Positions 23,727-35,228 of a stretch of DNA of 64,000 bases are shown here, piece after piece. The first letter of the stretch is position 1; each line of letters opens with the position of its first letter. The stretch is from positions 1,488,001-1,552,000 of the forward strand of contig CM106586.1 in the NCBI GenBank assembly GCA_048013815.1, written 5' to 3'. Both the position numbers and the translations under genes were made by a program. The DNA comes from Setoptus koraiensis (lineage: Eukaryota > Arthropoda). Below the pieces are notes generated by a model that saw nothing but the letters and a program-made list of their open reading frames with translations, did no database searches and was not told where the DNA came from.

Positions 23727-26345
23727 GGGACAGAAACTGTTATACTGTATTGGTCGAACTGAGTCGTTTGTTTGCAAACTTCATCCCATGGCCATTCTAT
23801 ATGAATGTGATGTGTTAATTTATCACACTCGAGGGACCAACTTGCAGTCTGACCCAAAGTGCGTTATATCGCAACCACCAACGTTCCTTTTCCATTTTGC
23901 ATACCTACTTGTTATCTTTTTGTTCTCTGCATTGGAAACAGCCTGTAAAACTGTTTGCCACCTTATGAGAATGATTTAATTTGTTCCTACATTTGTATGG
24001 CGCGGTAATCATCATCTGATGGTGGCATCCTTGTATTCCCTACTTCTTTCGTTACTAGTCACAACGCTGTATCCAACTGCTGAAGGATCTATCAGTCACA
24101 CAATTCTCCTCACAGTACATAGACTACATGTGATCAGTTTGTTGATGCAATGTTTGCGGATAATCATGTTGTTTATGTATCGTAGACACCATTTCAAGTA
24201 TTCCGTATTACAATCTAATTAAATTAGACTAATTCGTTTAAGTGCAAGGAAAAGTGCGCATCTGGGCATAAGTTGGGCATAAGTAAATCATAAGTACATC
24301 TACCGGTAGATGCCGATGATGATTTAGTTTGTACGCAAAACGCGCTAACTCATACGCTGCATGTAGCCGGTTAGTTAACATAGCACGTATTTTAGCCGCT
24401 GTTGTTGTCATATTATTAATGGTTGCAATACAACATGTGTGCTAAGCAATTATGTTCAGGACATCAATAAATTAGATGGATCCAACAAATAATCATTATG
24501 TGTTTGGTCAAGTACTGTTGGGTAACGCGAGAAAAATATTGTTTGCGTTATTTGCGTTATACACGTTGAACACTTTATGCTCATTTACAAACAGATAAAA
24601 TCTCGTTAACCGATATGCTGATATTGCGAGCATTCTATATCATACAATTCTCAAATTGCGTAGTCACGAATTGGTCTGCAGGATTGAGAAGATAAACGGA
24701 TGTTGCTTGTCTATCTATCACGCAACATACAAACATTGTCTAGATGGGGGAGCCTTTAATAATTGTGTGTTGAACATGAACAAATCTGAATATAAACATC
24801 ACAAAATGTTATTTGAATGTTCATGTGGCAACTTTGATGCTAACTGGCCACCAATATAATACACTGATTTGCTGTCTTTCTTTCATTTTTACGTATTCGG
24901 AGACTGTGCGTAGTGTTGAGTAAACGGAGTCCACCATAAAAACACATTAGATGATTGTATCGGGCAAGAACGCAATCAAGCGTAACGAGAGCAGTAGAGT
25001 AACACTCTTGGCCGGCTATTTGCAATTATATGCAATCTTGTTGTGCCAGCTCTGACGATTTGCACCAACTGCTCACGTTTGTTGTATGAACACAACAAGC
25101 AACAACAGACATAGCAGCAATGTCTCTCTCATTGCTGATGACTCATGATGGATCCTCTAAATGTGATAAGGAGCACGCACATTGAGATAATCGCAAGTAT
25201 AAGTTTGCCACCTCACCTATAAACTCGAATTATATTCATTCAACACGAACACAACAGCGATTTAGCATAGATATTTTAAGATCGGTTGTGCAAAACTCAC
25301 TTGTTTGTGTCTATTTATTCATTTAGCAAATGGTTAAATGAATAAATGGTTTCGTTTTGATTCGACACAACAAACACAACGAACACAAGAAGTTGTCTCT
25401 TCAGCGATGGCGTCCTTTTGTAAGTCGACGCCAGTGATGCTGTTGTGACTATATTAGCACCGGCCTCAATAGTTGGTTGTTCATATGAAGAACAATGACA
25501 ATCATTTGATAACTCTCTAGAGCACGAGTGAACTGCTCTACTTTTTGACCTGACGCACTTGACACAACTGCAAGTTCAGTTTTGGTCTGTCTCTACTGTT
25601 GTTATATTGTTAGATGTGCCCTTGCTTGTCCCATTAACCCAAACTTTTTCTTGTCAACCAAACATGTTGTGTGTGTGTGTGTGCGCTGATCGTCGAATAG
25701 TCATTATGTGATGTTTGGTTGATTTGCTTTTGTTGCTTTTTGTCCAACACACCAGGCGGCTTTTAGTTGGCACTAGTGATTGCATTGATAAATTTAATTC
25801 ACTTGTTTCTGTTCGGTTTGCTGGACCGTGCTGTTTGGCGCCCTGTTTAGCACAAGTAGTTTGATATGTGATGTGTATGCCACCGCTATATACTCAATGT
25901 TTTAATCGAATTAACAACAGATTACGCCATCGTTGTGTGTGTTGTAGACACACAGATATGACACTGTTTGTAGATGTAAGAATGAACAGACAAAGGAAAA
26001 CAAGTCCCCAACAAGTTATAACGGTCCAATGAGAGACAGTGTCGCCCATTCCATTTGTAAATGTTATATATCACTGCTACTACCAGTGCAAGGTGCATAG
26101 GCTGCTCATCGATGTATGACACTGCAGTATGACTCACAATGATCGGATAACGGTGTGCTGTTAACTTGCTTGCTTGTTGCAGCAGTGACACGGCGCAGTC
26201 TAGTGAAAGTGAATGAACACGTCAAAGTGTGTAGTGTCTGCCACCCAATACCGCACCTAGCAATGGCAACCAGTACAACAGAAACAGTTGATTGTTGTTA
26301 TCGTTGGTCTGATTGTGTCGGCTACCAATGCAAACCAATGAAATT
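19212..26345. other. Large intergenic region upstream of MAB21
   Basis: Seven kilobases with no recognisable gene. It holds a TA tract (22526-22541), a long GA tract (23659-23727), a 16-base perfect palindrome (CATCTACCGGTAGATG, 24297-24312) and many short frames without coding character. It would house the MAB21 promoter and upstream control DNA. Confidence 0.5.
23659..23727. repeat. (GA)n microsatellite
   Basis: Almost uninterrupted GA dinucleotides for about 70 bases, with one GAAAG interruption near the right end. Confidence 0.95.
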
Positions 26346-26699
26346 CGCCAGTAACGTACAGAGATTTACGTAAAGGATTTCATAAGAGAGAGCACAAGCT
26401 TCAAACGAGTCACTGTGTCTGGTTTGAAGCATCCTCTCCAATCCACAGAAATGTTCAACAGCTCTCATTGCTCTGGCAAAGTGATTGTTAGTTGAGGGGA
26501 GCAGCAAACAACATGATCACTTATCACACGAGCCAACAGGAGACTTTTATGCAGATTAATTTCATCTACTTTGCACATAAGCAACTACCACTGTTGCAAC
26601 AAGCTGCACTAAAGTGAACAAGTGCTCTATGGAATGCGACAGCAAACAGTTGCAACAACAACAAAGAGCAGCAGTGACAACAAGTTCTTACGCAACTAA
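26346..26699 (+). repeat. Dispersed repeat, right copy
   Basis: Same-orientation partner of 2003-2340. The similarity begins at CGCCAGTAACG and ends at CGCAACTAA. A few indels separate the copies (for example an insert around 26480). It ends about 750 bases before the FAU start codon. Confidence 0.75.
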
Positions 26700-26779
26700 C
26701 TTTTTTCTTGGAAGGGCAGTTCCTGCGGCCAGAGCTAATTAGGTGGCCAAGCTGGCGAGAATGAGTTGTGGCGAAGAGA

Positions 26780-26923
26780 ATGAGAGGGCCTCATAACGGC
26801 GCCAATGGAAATACCAGCGGCAATCCTAATTTCTGCAAGCGTCGGCAGCAACAACAGCGGACAGACGCTGCGATTGGTGCGAACAAGTTTGGAGGATGGA
26901 TACCTCCTGATAATAAAAGTTGA
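26780..26923 (+). CDS. Possible small protein of 47 residues
   Basis: A frame from an ATG to TGA with a basic, Gln/Asn-rich sequence (CKRRQQQQR) and a distinctive tail (NKFGGWIPPDNKS). The codons look less AT-rich than the flanks. It could be the last exon of an unseen gene or chance. No family is recognised. Confidence 0.15.
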   Translation: MRGPHNGANGNTSGNPNFCKRRQQQQRTDAAIGANKFGGWIPPDNKS

Positions 26924-27446
26924 TTGATTGGAAGATCCAATGGAAGAATTGAGTAGGAGATATTGTATTAGGAATCTCTACAACAATTGTAACGACAACT
27001 ATAGATTTAGTATTGATATTTGAGCAATAAACTGCAAGCTTACTCCTTCAGATGGATTAATAGACCAAACTCACGGATGTTGGGTCCTACTCACAGATAA
27101 CTCGAGATACTCTACCTTTGTGCACTGTATAAAGTCTACGTGTGCTCCTCGATGGGAGACTCCCAATGACCGGCTCCATTGGGGAGTGCGTCCCGCAGCG
27201 TGCGTAAAAAAACTTGAAATTGGCGCCGCGCTGCGCAGTAGGTATTTAATTTGTCGGCACATAGCATAACTTCCGTCGTAATGTGCGTTTACATTAGCCA
27301 TTCGAATTTCAATTCACATGTGCTAAGACAAATTCAATTTTTGTTCAATATATTTCATGTCAGCAATAACAATTAATCAGCGAGGATAACTCTACTACCT
27401 GTCAGCCTATTGCCTATTGATAATAATATTCGATAATTATACCAAC

Positions 27447-27842
27447 ATGAGGATTTTCATTGAACACGAGGGAGTGCACCCAATTGAGGTAGAACCAGAA
27501 TGGTCTGTTGCCGATTTGAAAAAACATTTTGAACTAGTTCCAGCCGAAGAGCAATTGCTATTCTGTCGTGGACGCCCATTAGAGGACCAAGATCTTATTG
27601 GAGATGTAGCCGAACAAGATGATACAATTGATCTTAACGTGAGACTGCTCGGAGGTAAAGTCCACGGTTCGTTGGCTGGTGCCGGTAAAGTTAAAGGACA
27701 AACGCCCAAGGTAGAGAAACAAGAGAAACGCAAGAAGAAAACTGGAAGAGCAAAGAGGCGAATGCAGTACAACCGTAGATTCGTCAACACGGTAGCATCA
27801 TTCGGAGGTCGCAGAAGAGGTCCAAACACAAACATGAAATAA
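27447..27842 (+). CDS. FAU: FAU: ubiquitin-like protein fused to ribosomal protein eS30
   Basis: A complete 131-residue protein in one exon. Residues 1-70 are a ubiquitin-like domain ending in LLGG, the cleavage site. Residues 71-131 ([17 protein letters not shown] ... [13 protein letters not shown]) are small-subunit ribosomal protein eS30, an almost universal sequence. The precursor is cut after Gly-Gly to release eS30 for the 40S subunit. The ATG at 27447 starts the domain exactly. Upstream in-frame codons lack another ATG. An ATTAAA-type signal lies shortly after the stop. The 3' end faces that of the orphan membrane gene, about 120 bases away. Confidence 0.97.
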   Translation: MRIFIEHEGVHPIEVEPEWSVADLKKHFELVPAEEQLLFCRGRPLEDQDLIGDVAEQDDTIDLNVRLLGGKVHGSLAGAGKVKGQTPKVEKQEKRKKKTGRAKRRMQYNRRFVNTVASFGGRRRGPNTNMK

Positions 27843-27960
27843 GCATGTCGATATAAATATTAAACTCCCATATAATAGTAATAAGCAACTGCTTCATTCA
27901 CTTCGTCTTTCATTCCAGTTGGATTCTTGTATTTTACTTTATTGAATCACATAATCATCT

Positions 27961-29259
27961 TCATTCCATCAACATACTTCGCCCAGAAAGCCAGCGCGAG
28001 CAATCTCTGCGTTTCCTCACAAATTTCTCGTGATAGACGTTGTACCAGTCGTACATTGACAAGAATGACATGATCAAACAGGTTATTAATATTATACTGG
28101 ACGATGATTTTAGGCACCGGCCAACCTCGTGTTGATCCATAGTCAAACAAATGGCGAAAATCGCTATCTTTACACTGATAATCTTTCTGATTATAACCAA
28201 TCTCTCGAATATCTTGAATACTCGTGCTTCATCATACACTCTCTGCTTCAGTGTGCTTACAAGTTGGCGTGTCCAAAGATTCCAACTCATTGATGATGCG
28301 ATATGGCGTTGTGGCTGAATATCTTTAGTCCCTAGATTGCTGTGGATACCACCAATGTTTGGCTTGTACAGAGTGGCATATATAACAAATTGCACGACGT
28401 GGAACTCGATGATCAATATGTCCCCAATGTAGAAGTTGTCCATGTGACCCAATGCTATAAGTGTTATATAGAGCAGTTTGAACAATAATTTCGGCCTCAT
28501 TACAGCAAGAATGATGAAGACGATTGATCTGCCAATTGACAGGCAGCTGTGAGATACTTGATAGTTGGTTCTAACACTCATCAAACTTCGAACGATTCGG
28601 TGGAAAGTATCAGCGATCTGCATGGAAATAATCAACAACCCAATATAGGAGCTACCTAATCGTCCTATCGTAGTTGATTCGTTTATTCTTGATTGTTCGT
28701 TGAAAGTTGATCTGCCATTGTTTGATATTCGGATCAATTGATTAACAATTATTAAGATGTAGCCCAGAATCATTGCCTTGGTTATAAGATCAAACTTTCC
28801 TGAATGCTTGTCATACCAACGTGCTCTTCCTATCATGTCGGTGTGAATCATGCTTAAATATGAATCACTCGGATTGTATTCTTCGAGGGCGGAAGATTGA
28901 TGTGCACCTTCATTCAATGTGTTGTACGTTGATTTGACCAGTCTTTCAACCGATAAAACTGTTCTATAAGTGGCACTAACCAGATAAGAGTGTCTTCCAT
29001 TTCGAAGATTATCCTTCAGAGCTGCCAATATCTTGACCTCCAAAGATTGAACTGATCTCAGACCCAGTGAACTTCTAGGGTTGTCGAGGGTGGTTTGAGC
29101 GAAACCATCAGAATACAGATATCTGTTGTGTACTTGATCATTGGATGGATGTGAAATTGAATGAGGTGTTGGGAGGTTGATATTGTGATCTAGGTTTAAA
29201 CTTCCATTACCTAGATGGTTCAAGGCATGAAAATTCTTTGGCTGAGTGTACTTGCACAT
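27961..29259 (-). CDS. Orphan multi-pass membrane protein, 432 residues
   Basis: A single long frame from an ATG. The first ~155 residues are polar. Six or seven hydrophobic spans follow: ITKAMILGYILIIVNQLI, SYIGLLIISMQI, SIGRSIVFIILAVM, LLYITLIALG, IIEFHVVQFVIYATLY, VKIAIFAICLTM and SIILITCLIMSFLSMYDW, with a basic tail (KFVRKRR). An AATAAA-type signal on the minus strand lies just past the stop (near 27938). The topology recalls arthropod gustatory receptors, but the TY-x-Q-F motif of that family is absent, so I assign no function. The coding frame is unbroken over 1.3 kb, which makes chance unlikely. Confidence 0.7.
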   Translation of the reverse strand: MCKYTQPKNFHALNHLGNGSLNLDHNINLPTPHSISHPSNDQVHNRYLYSDGFAQTTLDNPRSSLGLRSVQSLEVKILAALKDNLRNGRHSYLVSATYRTVLSVERLVKSTYNTLNEGAHQSSALEEYNPSDSYLSMIHTDMIGRARWYDKHSGKFDLITKAMILGYILIIVNQLIRISNNGRSTFNEQSRINESTTIGRLGSSYIGLLIISMQIADTFHRIVRSLMSVRTNYQVSHSCLSIGRSIVFIILAVMRPKLLFKLLYITLIALGHMDNFYIGDILIIEFHVVQFVIYATLYKPNIGGIHSNLGTKDIQPQRHIASSMSWNLWTRQLVSTLKQRVYDEARVFKIFERLVIIRKIISVKIAIFAICLTMDQHEVGRCLKSSSSIILITCLIMSFLSMYDWYNVYHEKFVRKRRDCSRWLSGRSMLME

Positions 29260-31251
29260 GCTTTGGCTTGAAGATCTGAGTGGCCGAATTAGGTTTGACT
29301 TGCAAATGAGAAAGTATTGAAAAGTAAAAGTTTAAATGTCTTATACATAATCACTTGATAAAAAAAAAACGAAGTCTGATCACATTATATTTCAGTGGCG
29401 ACTGCCAATCAAAAACTTATTTGTGTGAGATCCTCTATATCTGATGTATTTAGTATTTGGATAAAATAGTTGTCATATTGTGTATAGGACGTATAGTACA
29501 CGCTACATGCTCTTCTCTTGAGGAAGTCGAGAATTCAATGTCGCCGTTTCCGAGTTAAATATTGCGAAGCCTTTAATCTCCTTGCAGTACTTACAGAAGT
29601 ATGCAACCAAAAAACAACTCCATTCAATAGCTATTTTCAATCTGTTGTTATCCAAAAAATTTACAACACATCCATCCATATCAAATATGATGGATCCTAT
29701 CAATAGCTATTAGATTGAATGAAAACTTCATTCAATACCTCAACAACAAACGATGATGACGCATTCAGATGTGTCAATTTTTTAGAGATTTACGTCGATA
29801 AATAAGATGATGATCGCGACTTTGTATGTTCAAGCTTCTTTCTCACCAAAATTGAATACCGTCGAAAAATTGTCAATGTTCAAGAGAACGCTAACGCTTT
29901 GTTGTGTCGTTGACTCTGTTGCGTGGATGATATTGCGCTCATCTTTGAGGAATAAACATTTATTGATCAAGTGACAACAATATCCTCTTTGATGTAACAG
30001 TCCCGACTGATATTGCTCCTTTACATTCAACCAAGCGAGTTCTCAAGCATAAAGAATGAGCAGAAAACTATGTACGATATTAGCTTCACGAAAATAGATT
30101 CAACGGTCAGTTCTGTTTTTCATGTCAGAATTCCTGTGAGATTAATCAACCTTTGTAGTGAACCAGAAATGGACATGACAACTATCCGGAATTGAAGCTA
30201 ACTAACTAATGGCAACTAAACTGTCACAGATCTCTATCACGAGAACAGCAACAGGTTGAGAATGACTTTATTCCATGGTTCTCCTCTTTCTCATTCTATT
30301 TTAAAGGTCAACAACCGTTCGCTGAGATGTCTCGGCAAAATGATTGTCAAAAGACTAGCAGTAAACAGAATAAACAAACCATTTTATGCAGTGACTGTTG
30401 CAATAACGACTTCCTCCCTACTGATCTAGATGCAACCAATTCCAGTTTGTAGTTACAATCCATCTAGGATATGACCAAGAATAACATGATAAGATGTTTT
30501 TCTTGCGGAAGTTTTCTAGTTTGCAGTACCATCCAACTATAGTTGCTCATCAGAAAAAATTGGCTGGTGATAGTATTTGAATCTTGAATCGAGCGAAAAA
30601 TATACTCTCACTCAAACCCAGTCGTATCTTATTGATGTTAATTTTACCTAAAGGTGAAGTAATTCAGTGTTGTACCATGGTACCATTAACAAAGTTGTCA
30701 ATGGCGATCATAAAAACAAAAGATGTTTGATTAACTTCTTTTCGATCAAGCAAATTCCTATAATGATAACTAGTAATGATTTTACATATTCAAAATTGGG
30801 GGAAACCGCATCAAGATCGTCAATAGTCTCACAAACATTGCTCATGCGTAATCTAAAACTTGTTTCCAAGTTACACAATCAACTATCGTGAAGTGTAATT
30901 GTTTAGACAATCATCAACAATATCTTGAAGAAAACAAACAACTTATGCTACGAACTAACAGATATGGAAAATCTTCGAACTGATGATAACAACCATGCTT
31001 GAATGGTTTGTACTTGAAGAGTTTTTATGGCAGTATTCTACACAATTGGATTATCAACTGATGATTGAATAATCAACGTAACTATCTTTAATGATGGTTG
31101 CCCATTGACTGTTTACGCAACGAAATTTTGTATTATTCTAAAGTTAACTGTTCCATCAAAAAGAATAGCTCAAATAAAAATTGAATCAAAAGAGATAAAT
31201 TTACATAAGGATTGCAAACGAACAGTTGTGAGTTCTGAGAATAAAAGAAAA
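29260..31251. other. Intergenic, nothing recognised
   Basis: Two kilobases of AT-rich DNA with only short frames. It must contain the promoters of the divergent orphan membrane gene and of NAPE-PLD, but no motif could be pinned down. Confidence 0.45.
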
Positions 31252-32739
31252 ATGCATTCAAAGGGGAGGTGTTCGATCAATTCAACTAGGATATTAATCG
31301 TCGTTATGCTCACTTTCATAGTCATAACTACAATTTATTGTTTTGAAAATCAACGAAGTGACAAGAATGCACAACTATCATCTTCTTGGTGGAACAATTA
31401 TGTTTCGCCCATGATTAGATCAGTATTTGACTCCACGCCCGTACAAGCAAATAAAAGAAACTCTTTTGGATATCTGCACGGTCGAGATTCGACTAGGTTA
31501 CAGACCAACAAAGACAATAAACAAAAAGAAGCTGGCTCTAAAGCTAAAGAATGTCGACGAAGTCGCTATGACCGTCTAATAGAGCAAAAATGGAACACAA
31601 GCGATCTCAGTAAGCCAATATATCACGATGGCCTGTTTAACAATCCATGGGATACTTGGCAAGCACCAACGATGACGGATGCTGTAAAATTCTTGATGAC
31701 CGAACCTGATGACAGCCATATACCAGCACCCAAAGAAGAATTGGATATTAATTTACCAATTCTAAAGCCAAAACTCGAATCGCCACCACCAGGAGGTCAA
31801 TTTAGAGTTACCTGGATTGGTCACTCTACCCTGTTGGTACAAGTAGATGGTTACAATATACTAACTGATCCAGTATTTTCTAAGCGAGCTAGTCCGGTCC
31901 AATTTATGGGTCCGGCGAGATTTCGTGAGCCAGCAATAACAATAGCAGAATTACCCGACATAGACATGGTGGTTATATCGCATAATCACTATGATCATCT
32001 CGATGCAAATAGCTTAGAGGCTTTAAATGAGAGATTTGGCGCTCGTTGTCGATGGTTGGTACCTCGAGGTTTGGGCGAATTCATGCAGTCGTCTTCGATA
32101 ACAAATTATCAGGAGTTGGATTGGTGGCATAAGGATTGTTTGCCGGTTGAGTTAAATTCTACTAGATCAGACTCTATTACATCTACCTCTACCACTGCTA
32201 CTACTAGAGCAGTTAATAGAGAATCCATCGCTAGTTATAGTGAAGATGTCACAGATCAAGAGGAGACACAAAAGCGTCAACTTCAGATTTACATGACTCC
32301 GGCGCAGCATTGGTCCAGACGATCGGTTAATGATGTCTATAAATCGCTCTGGGGTAGTTATACTTTTATTAGTTCCACTAAACAAAAGTTCTTCTTCACT
32401 GGTGACACAGGATACTGTCCAGTTTTTAAGGAGATCTATAAGGTCTTTGGCCCTATGAACGGTGCTGCTATTCCGATTGGAGCATACAAACCTCGATGGT
32501 TCGCCAAAGCAATTCATGTTGATCCTAAGGATGCTCTTAGAATTCACCGTGATCTGAAAAGTTTTAAATCGATGGCAATACATTGGGGAACCTTCTCATT
32601 GTCTGCTGAACATTATATGGAACCAGCTAAACTTCTTCAAGAACTTATGGTTAATGCGACCGATTTGAATGATAGTCCTTTCGTTACGATCGAGCACGGG
32701 GCCTCTCTAACGTTTTGTCCGTCAAAAGAAGGCTGCTAA
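31252..32739 (+). CDS. NAPEPLD: N-acyl-phosphatidylethanolamine phospholipase D
   Basis: A 495-residue protein in one exon. NAPE-PLD is a membrane-associated zinc metallo-beta-lactamase-fold enzyme that releases N-acylethanolamines such as anandamide from NAPE. Seen: the metal motif HNHYDHLD (His244, His246, Asp248, His249), then QHW, FFTGDTGYC and IHWGTF, which carry the other zinc ligands. WIGHSTLLVQ and NILTDPVFSKRASP precede them. The N-terminus has a hydrophobic segment (ILIVVMLTFIVITTIYCF), a likely signal anchor that vertebrate NAPE-PLD lacks. A Ser/Thr-rich insert lies around 305-330. The frame is open above the chosen ATG without another ATG, so the start is probable. AATAAA follows at 32805-32810. 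Confidence 0.93.
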   Translation: MHSKGRCSINSTRILIVVMLTFIVITTIYCFENQRSDKNAQLSSSWWNNYVSPMIRSVFDSTPVQANKRNSFGYLHGRDSTRLQTNKDNKQKEAGSKAKECRRSRYDRLIEQKWNTSDLSKPIYHDGLFNNPWDTWQAPTMTDAVKFLMTEPDDSHIPAPKEELDINLPILKPKLESPPPGGQFRVTWIGHSTLLVQVDGYNILTDPVFSKRASPVQFMGPARFREPAITIAELPDIDMVVISHNHYDHLDANSLEALNERFGARCRWLVPRGLGEFMQSSSITNYQELDWWHKDCLPVELNSTRSDSITSTSTTATTRAVNRESIASYSEDVTDQEETQKRQLQIYMTPAQHWSRRSVNDVYKSLWGSYTFISSTKQKFFFTGDTGYCPVFKEIYKVFGPMNGAAIPIGAYKPRWFAKAIHVDPKDALRIHRDLKSFKSMAIHWGTFSLSAEHYMEPAKLLQELMVNATDLNDSPFVTIEHGASLTFCPSKEGC

Positions 32740-33298
32740 CTGATATTTTGTATGTGTGTGTGTGTTTGTGTGTCATCAACGATAAACGTGGACAGGTGTA
32801 ATTGAATAAAGACTATCGACAGCGGTCTGTGTCAATAAGAATTTTCATTGTCGGTGGTTAGCCAAATTGTTCTGAGAACGACCAACTGTCACAGATTTTG
32901 CGTGTGAGTTAGAATTCAAACAGAATGATAGAAGATTGCTCATTCTTATTACATTCTCTATCACGATTCTAGTTTTTCAACAATGTTTTCCAACAAACTG
33001 TTTTTTAGAAAGAATTTAAGATATCAAGTTTTTTTGCCGCCCTCCCCCTCTCTGGCGTCAGGACGTTCTTCTAGTAATGAATCAAGGAAAAACTGTGACG
33101 ACAACTGTTTGTTCTTTCCGATTGTAGTCCAGCACAAACAACATACACAAACATCAACACACTGAACAGGTGACCTTGTCCGACTAACTAGAAGCCGGTG
33201 TGCGGCTACATGAAGATCTACAATGAGCGGTGGTTGTTATTGTAGGATGGCTTCTAATTAGTTGAATACCTTGAATTTGGTTGTGCAAGGTCATTGAA

Positions 33299-33337
<39 letters not shown>

Positions 33338-33620
33338 CCCCGTAGAACGTAGACACGTAAGGTATGTTTTCGTCGTCGTCCTACTGCCTTCATCAGCCTT
33401 GCCATGACCATTGTTGTCGCCAATCTGCAACAACAAAAACAACAACACTGACAGTGGAACGCACTCAAATACAGCAAAATTGACGTTTCTTATGGCCAGC
33501 ATCGGCATCATCCTATCATCGATACATCGTCATCAACGGTATTTCTTCGGAATAGCGGCTATCGAACAAATTACCAGCTGACAATTCAACAAATCTGAGA
33601 GAAACTGTTTAACAACTACA
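32740..33620. other. Intergenic between NAPE-PLD and FAR
   Basis: Contains the NAPE-PLD 3' UTR with a GT tract (32750-32772), a (CT)n tract at 33302-33333, and presumably the FAR promoter. No gene is seen. Confidence 0.5.
33302..33333. repeat. (CT)n microsatellite
   Basis: About 15 CT units followed by a C-rich run. Confidence 0.95.
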
Positions 33621-35212
33621 ATGAGTGGCCAAAATGGTATCAACGACTTTCTCAGCAACAAGTCCATTTTTGTCACAGGTGCCAGTGGATTTTTGGGCAA
33701 AGTGCTTTTAGAGAAATTGTTGTATGATTGTCCCAAATTGAATAAAATTTATATTCTTCTACGAACCAAAGGTACTACCCAGGCGAAACTTCGCCTCAAG
33801 GAACTACTAGAATCTCAGGTGTTTGATCGTGTACGGAAGAAAAATCCATTATTATTAGATAAGATACATGTCATCAGAGGAGATATCACCTTCGAGGATC
33901 TGGCGATATCTTCGTCCGATTTGGAATTACTTAAAAATGAGGTCACCATAATTATCCATTCAGCGGCCACAATAAGATTTGATGAGCCTCTCAAACGAGC
34001 CATACGTATTAACGTAACAGCAACTAAAAGAATACTAGATTTGGCTTACAAACTGAAAAAGATCGAGGCTTTTGTCCACGTATCTACAGCTTATTGCAAT
34101 CAAGTAAAAATCAACATCAAAGAACAGGTGTATAAAGAGTCGTTGACACCAAAAAAACTGATGCAATTGTCAGATGAGTTGTCAGATGAAATGATGGAAT
34201 CATTAACCCCACACCTCTTTGGCGATAGACCAAGCAGTTATCATTATACAAAAGCAATGGCCGAAAATTTGGTTGAAGAACACAGCCAGAAATTGCCCGT
34301 AGCTATAGTTAGACCGTCCATCATCACTGCGTCTTATAAAGACCCCTTTCCAGGCTGGGTGGATAATTATAACGGACCCTCGGGTTATTTAGTCACAGCT
34401 GGAAAGGGCATACTACGCACAATGCTTGTAGATGGACATAAAATTTGCGATATGATTCCTGTAGATGTAGTGGCTAATACTATTATTGCGGCCGCATGGC
34501 ATGTCGCAACTAATCATAGCTCTTTATTACTTATTAACTGCACATCGGGTCAAATCAATCCAATCACTTGGAATGAGATAAAACATCTATCACATCCATG
34601 GCTCATAAAATATCCTAGTATAGAAATGTTTCGATATCCGGGACCCATATTTGTTTCAAACAAGTTACTGCACAAAGTATTAGTAAGCTTCCATCACGAC
34701 TTACCGACTTATGTAATCGACTTACTATTCAAAACTCTCGGTCATCAACCAATGTAAGTAACTGTTTGAACTTTGAATGAAATCACATTGAAAAATGAAT
34801 GATTCTTACATCTTCTTGTTTCTGTTTCTGATATGGTCCACAAATATTTAGGCTTGGCCCAATTTACCAGAAGGTTCATAGAACGATGGCGGCACTAGAA
34901 TATTTCACCATCAACGAATGGATTTATAAAACAGAAAATTTCAAAACGCTCAATAGTAGTATGAACATCACTGATAGGGACATATATACAATAGACGTCA
35001 AACAGATAAATTGGCCTACATATATGGAAGCTTATGTTCTTGGCGTTCGAAAATACCTTCTCAAAGAGGATCCTAGTACTATAGATAAAGCTAAATTTAG
35101 GTTGGATTTACTCTATTATGCAACGCAAGCGGCTAAGGTTTCCGCTACGGGGGTCTCGGGTGCAGTATGTTATTATTTATTTAGAAAATTAAGGGCGTTA
35201 AGAAATCAATGA
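33621..35212 (+). CDS. FAR: Fatty acyl-CoA reductase
   Basis: Two exons (33621-34753 and 34852-35212) join in phase to give 497 residues. The intron is 98 bases, GTAAGT to TTTAG. FARs reduce fatty acyl-CoA to fatty alcohol with NADPH, for waxes, ether lipids or pheromones, usually on peroxisome or ER membranes. Seen: the Rossmann motif TGASGFLGKVLLEKLL (about 19-34), VHVSTAYCN, the YHYTKAMAE active-site Tyr/Lys, VDVVANTII, and a C-terminal FAR/sterile-like region (about 375-470) that starts in YQKVHRTMAALEYFT. A final hydrophobic/basic tail (AVCYYLFRKLRALRNQ) may anchor it. AATAAA starts only four bases after the stop. The 3' end lies 16 bases from that of PNO1 on the other strand. Confidence 0.95.
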
Positions 35213-35228
35213 ACCAAATAAATTTCCT

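Noticed and set aside
27437-27835. 132-codon minus-strand frame opposite FAU
   Set aside because: FAU is certain on the plus strand; the opposite frame has no features.
29503-29703. Small minus-strand frame containing IIFDMDG, like a HAD phosphatase motif I
   Set aside because: The match is a single short motif. The rest is unlike HAD proteins, and there is no ATG at the start or neighbouring exon.
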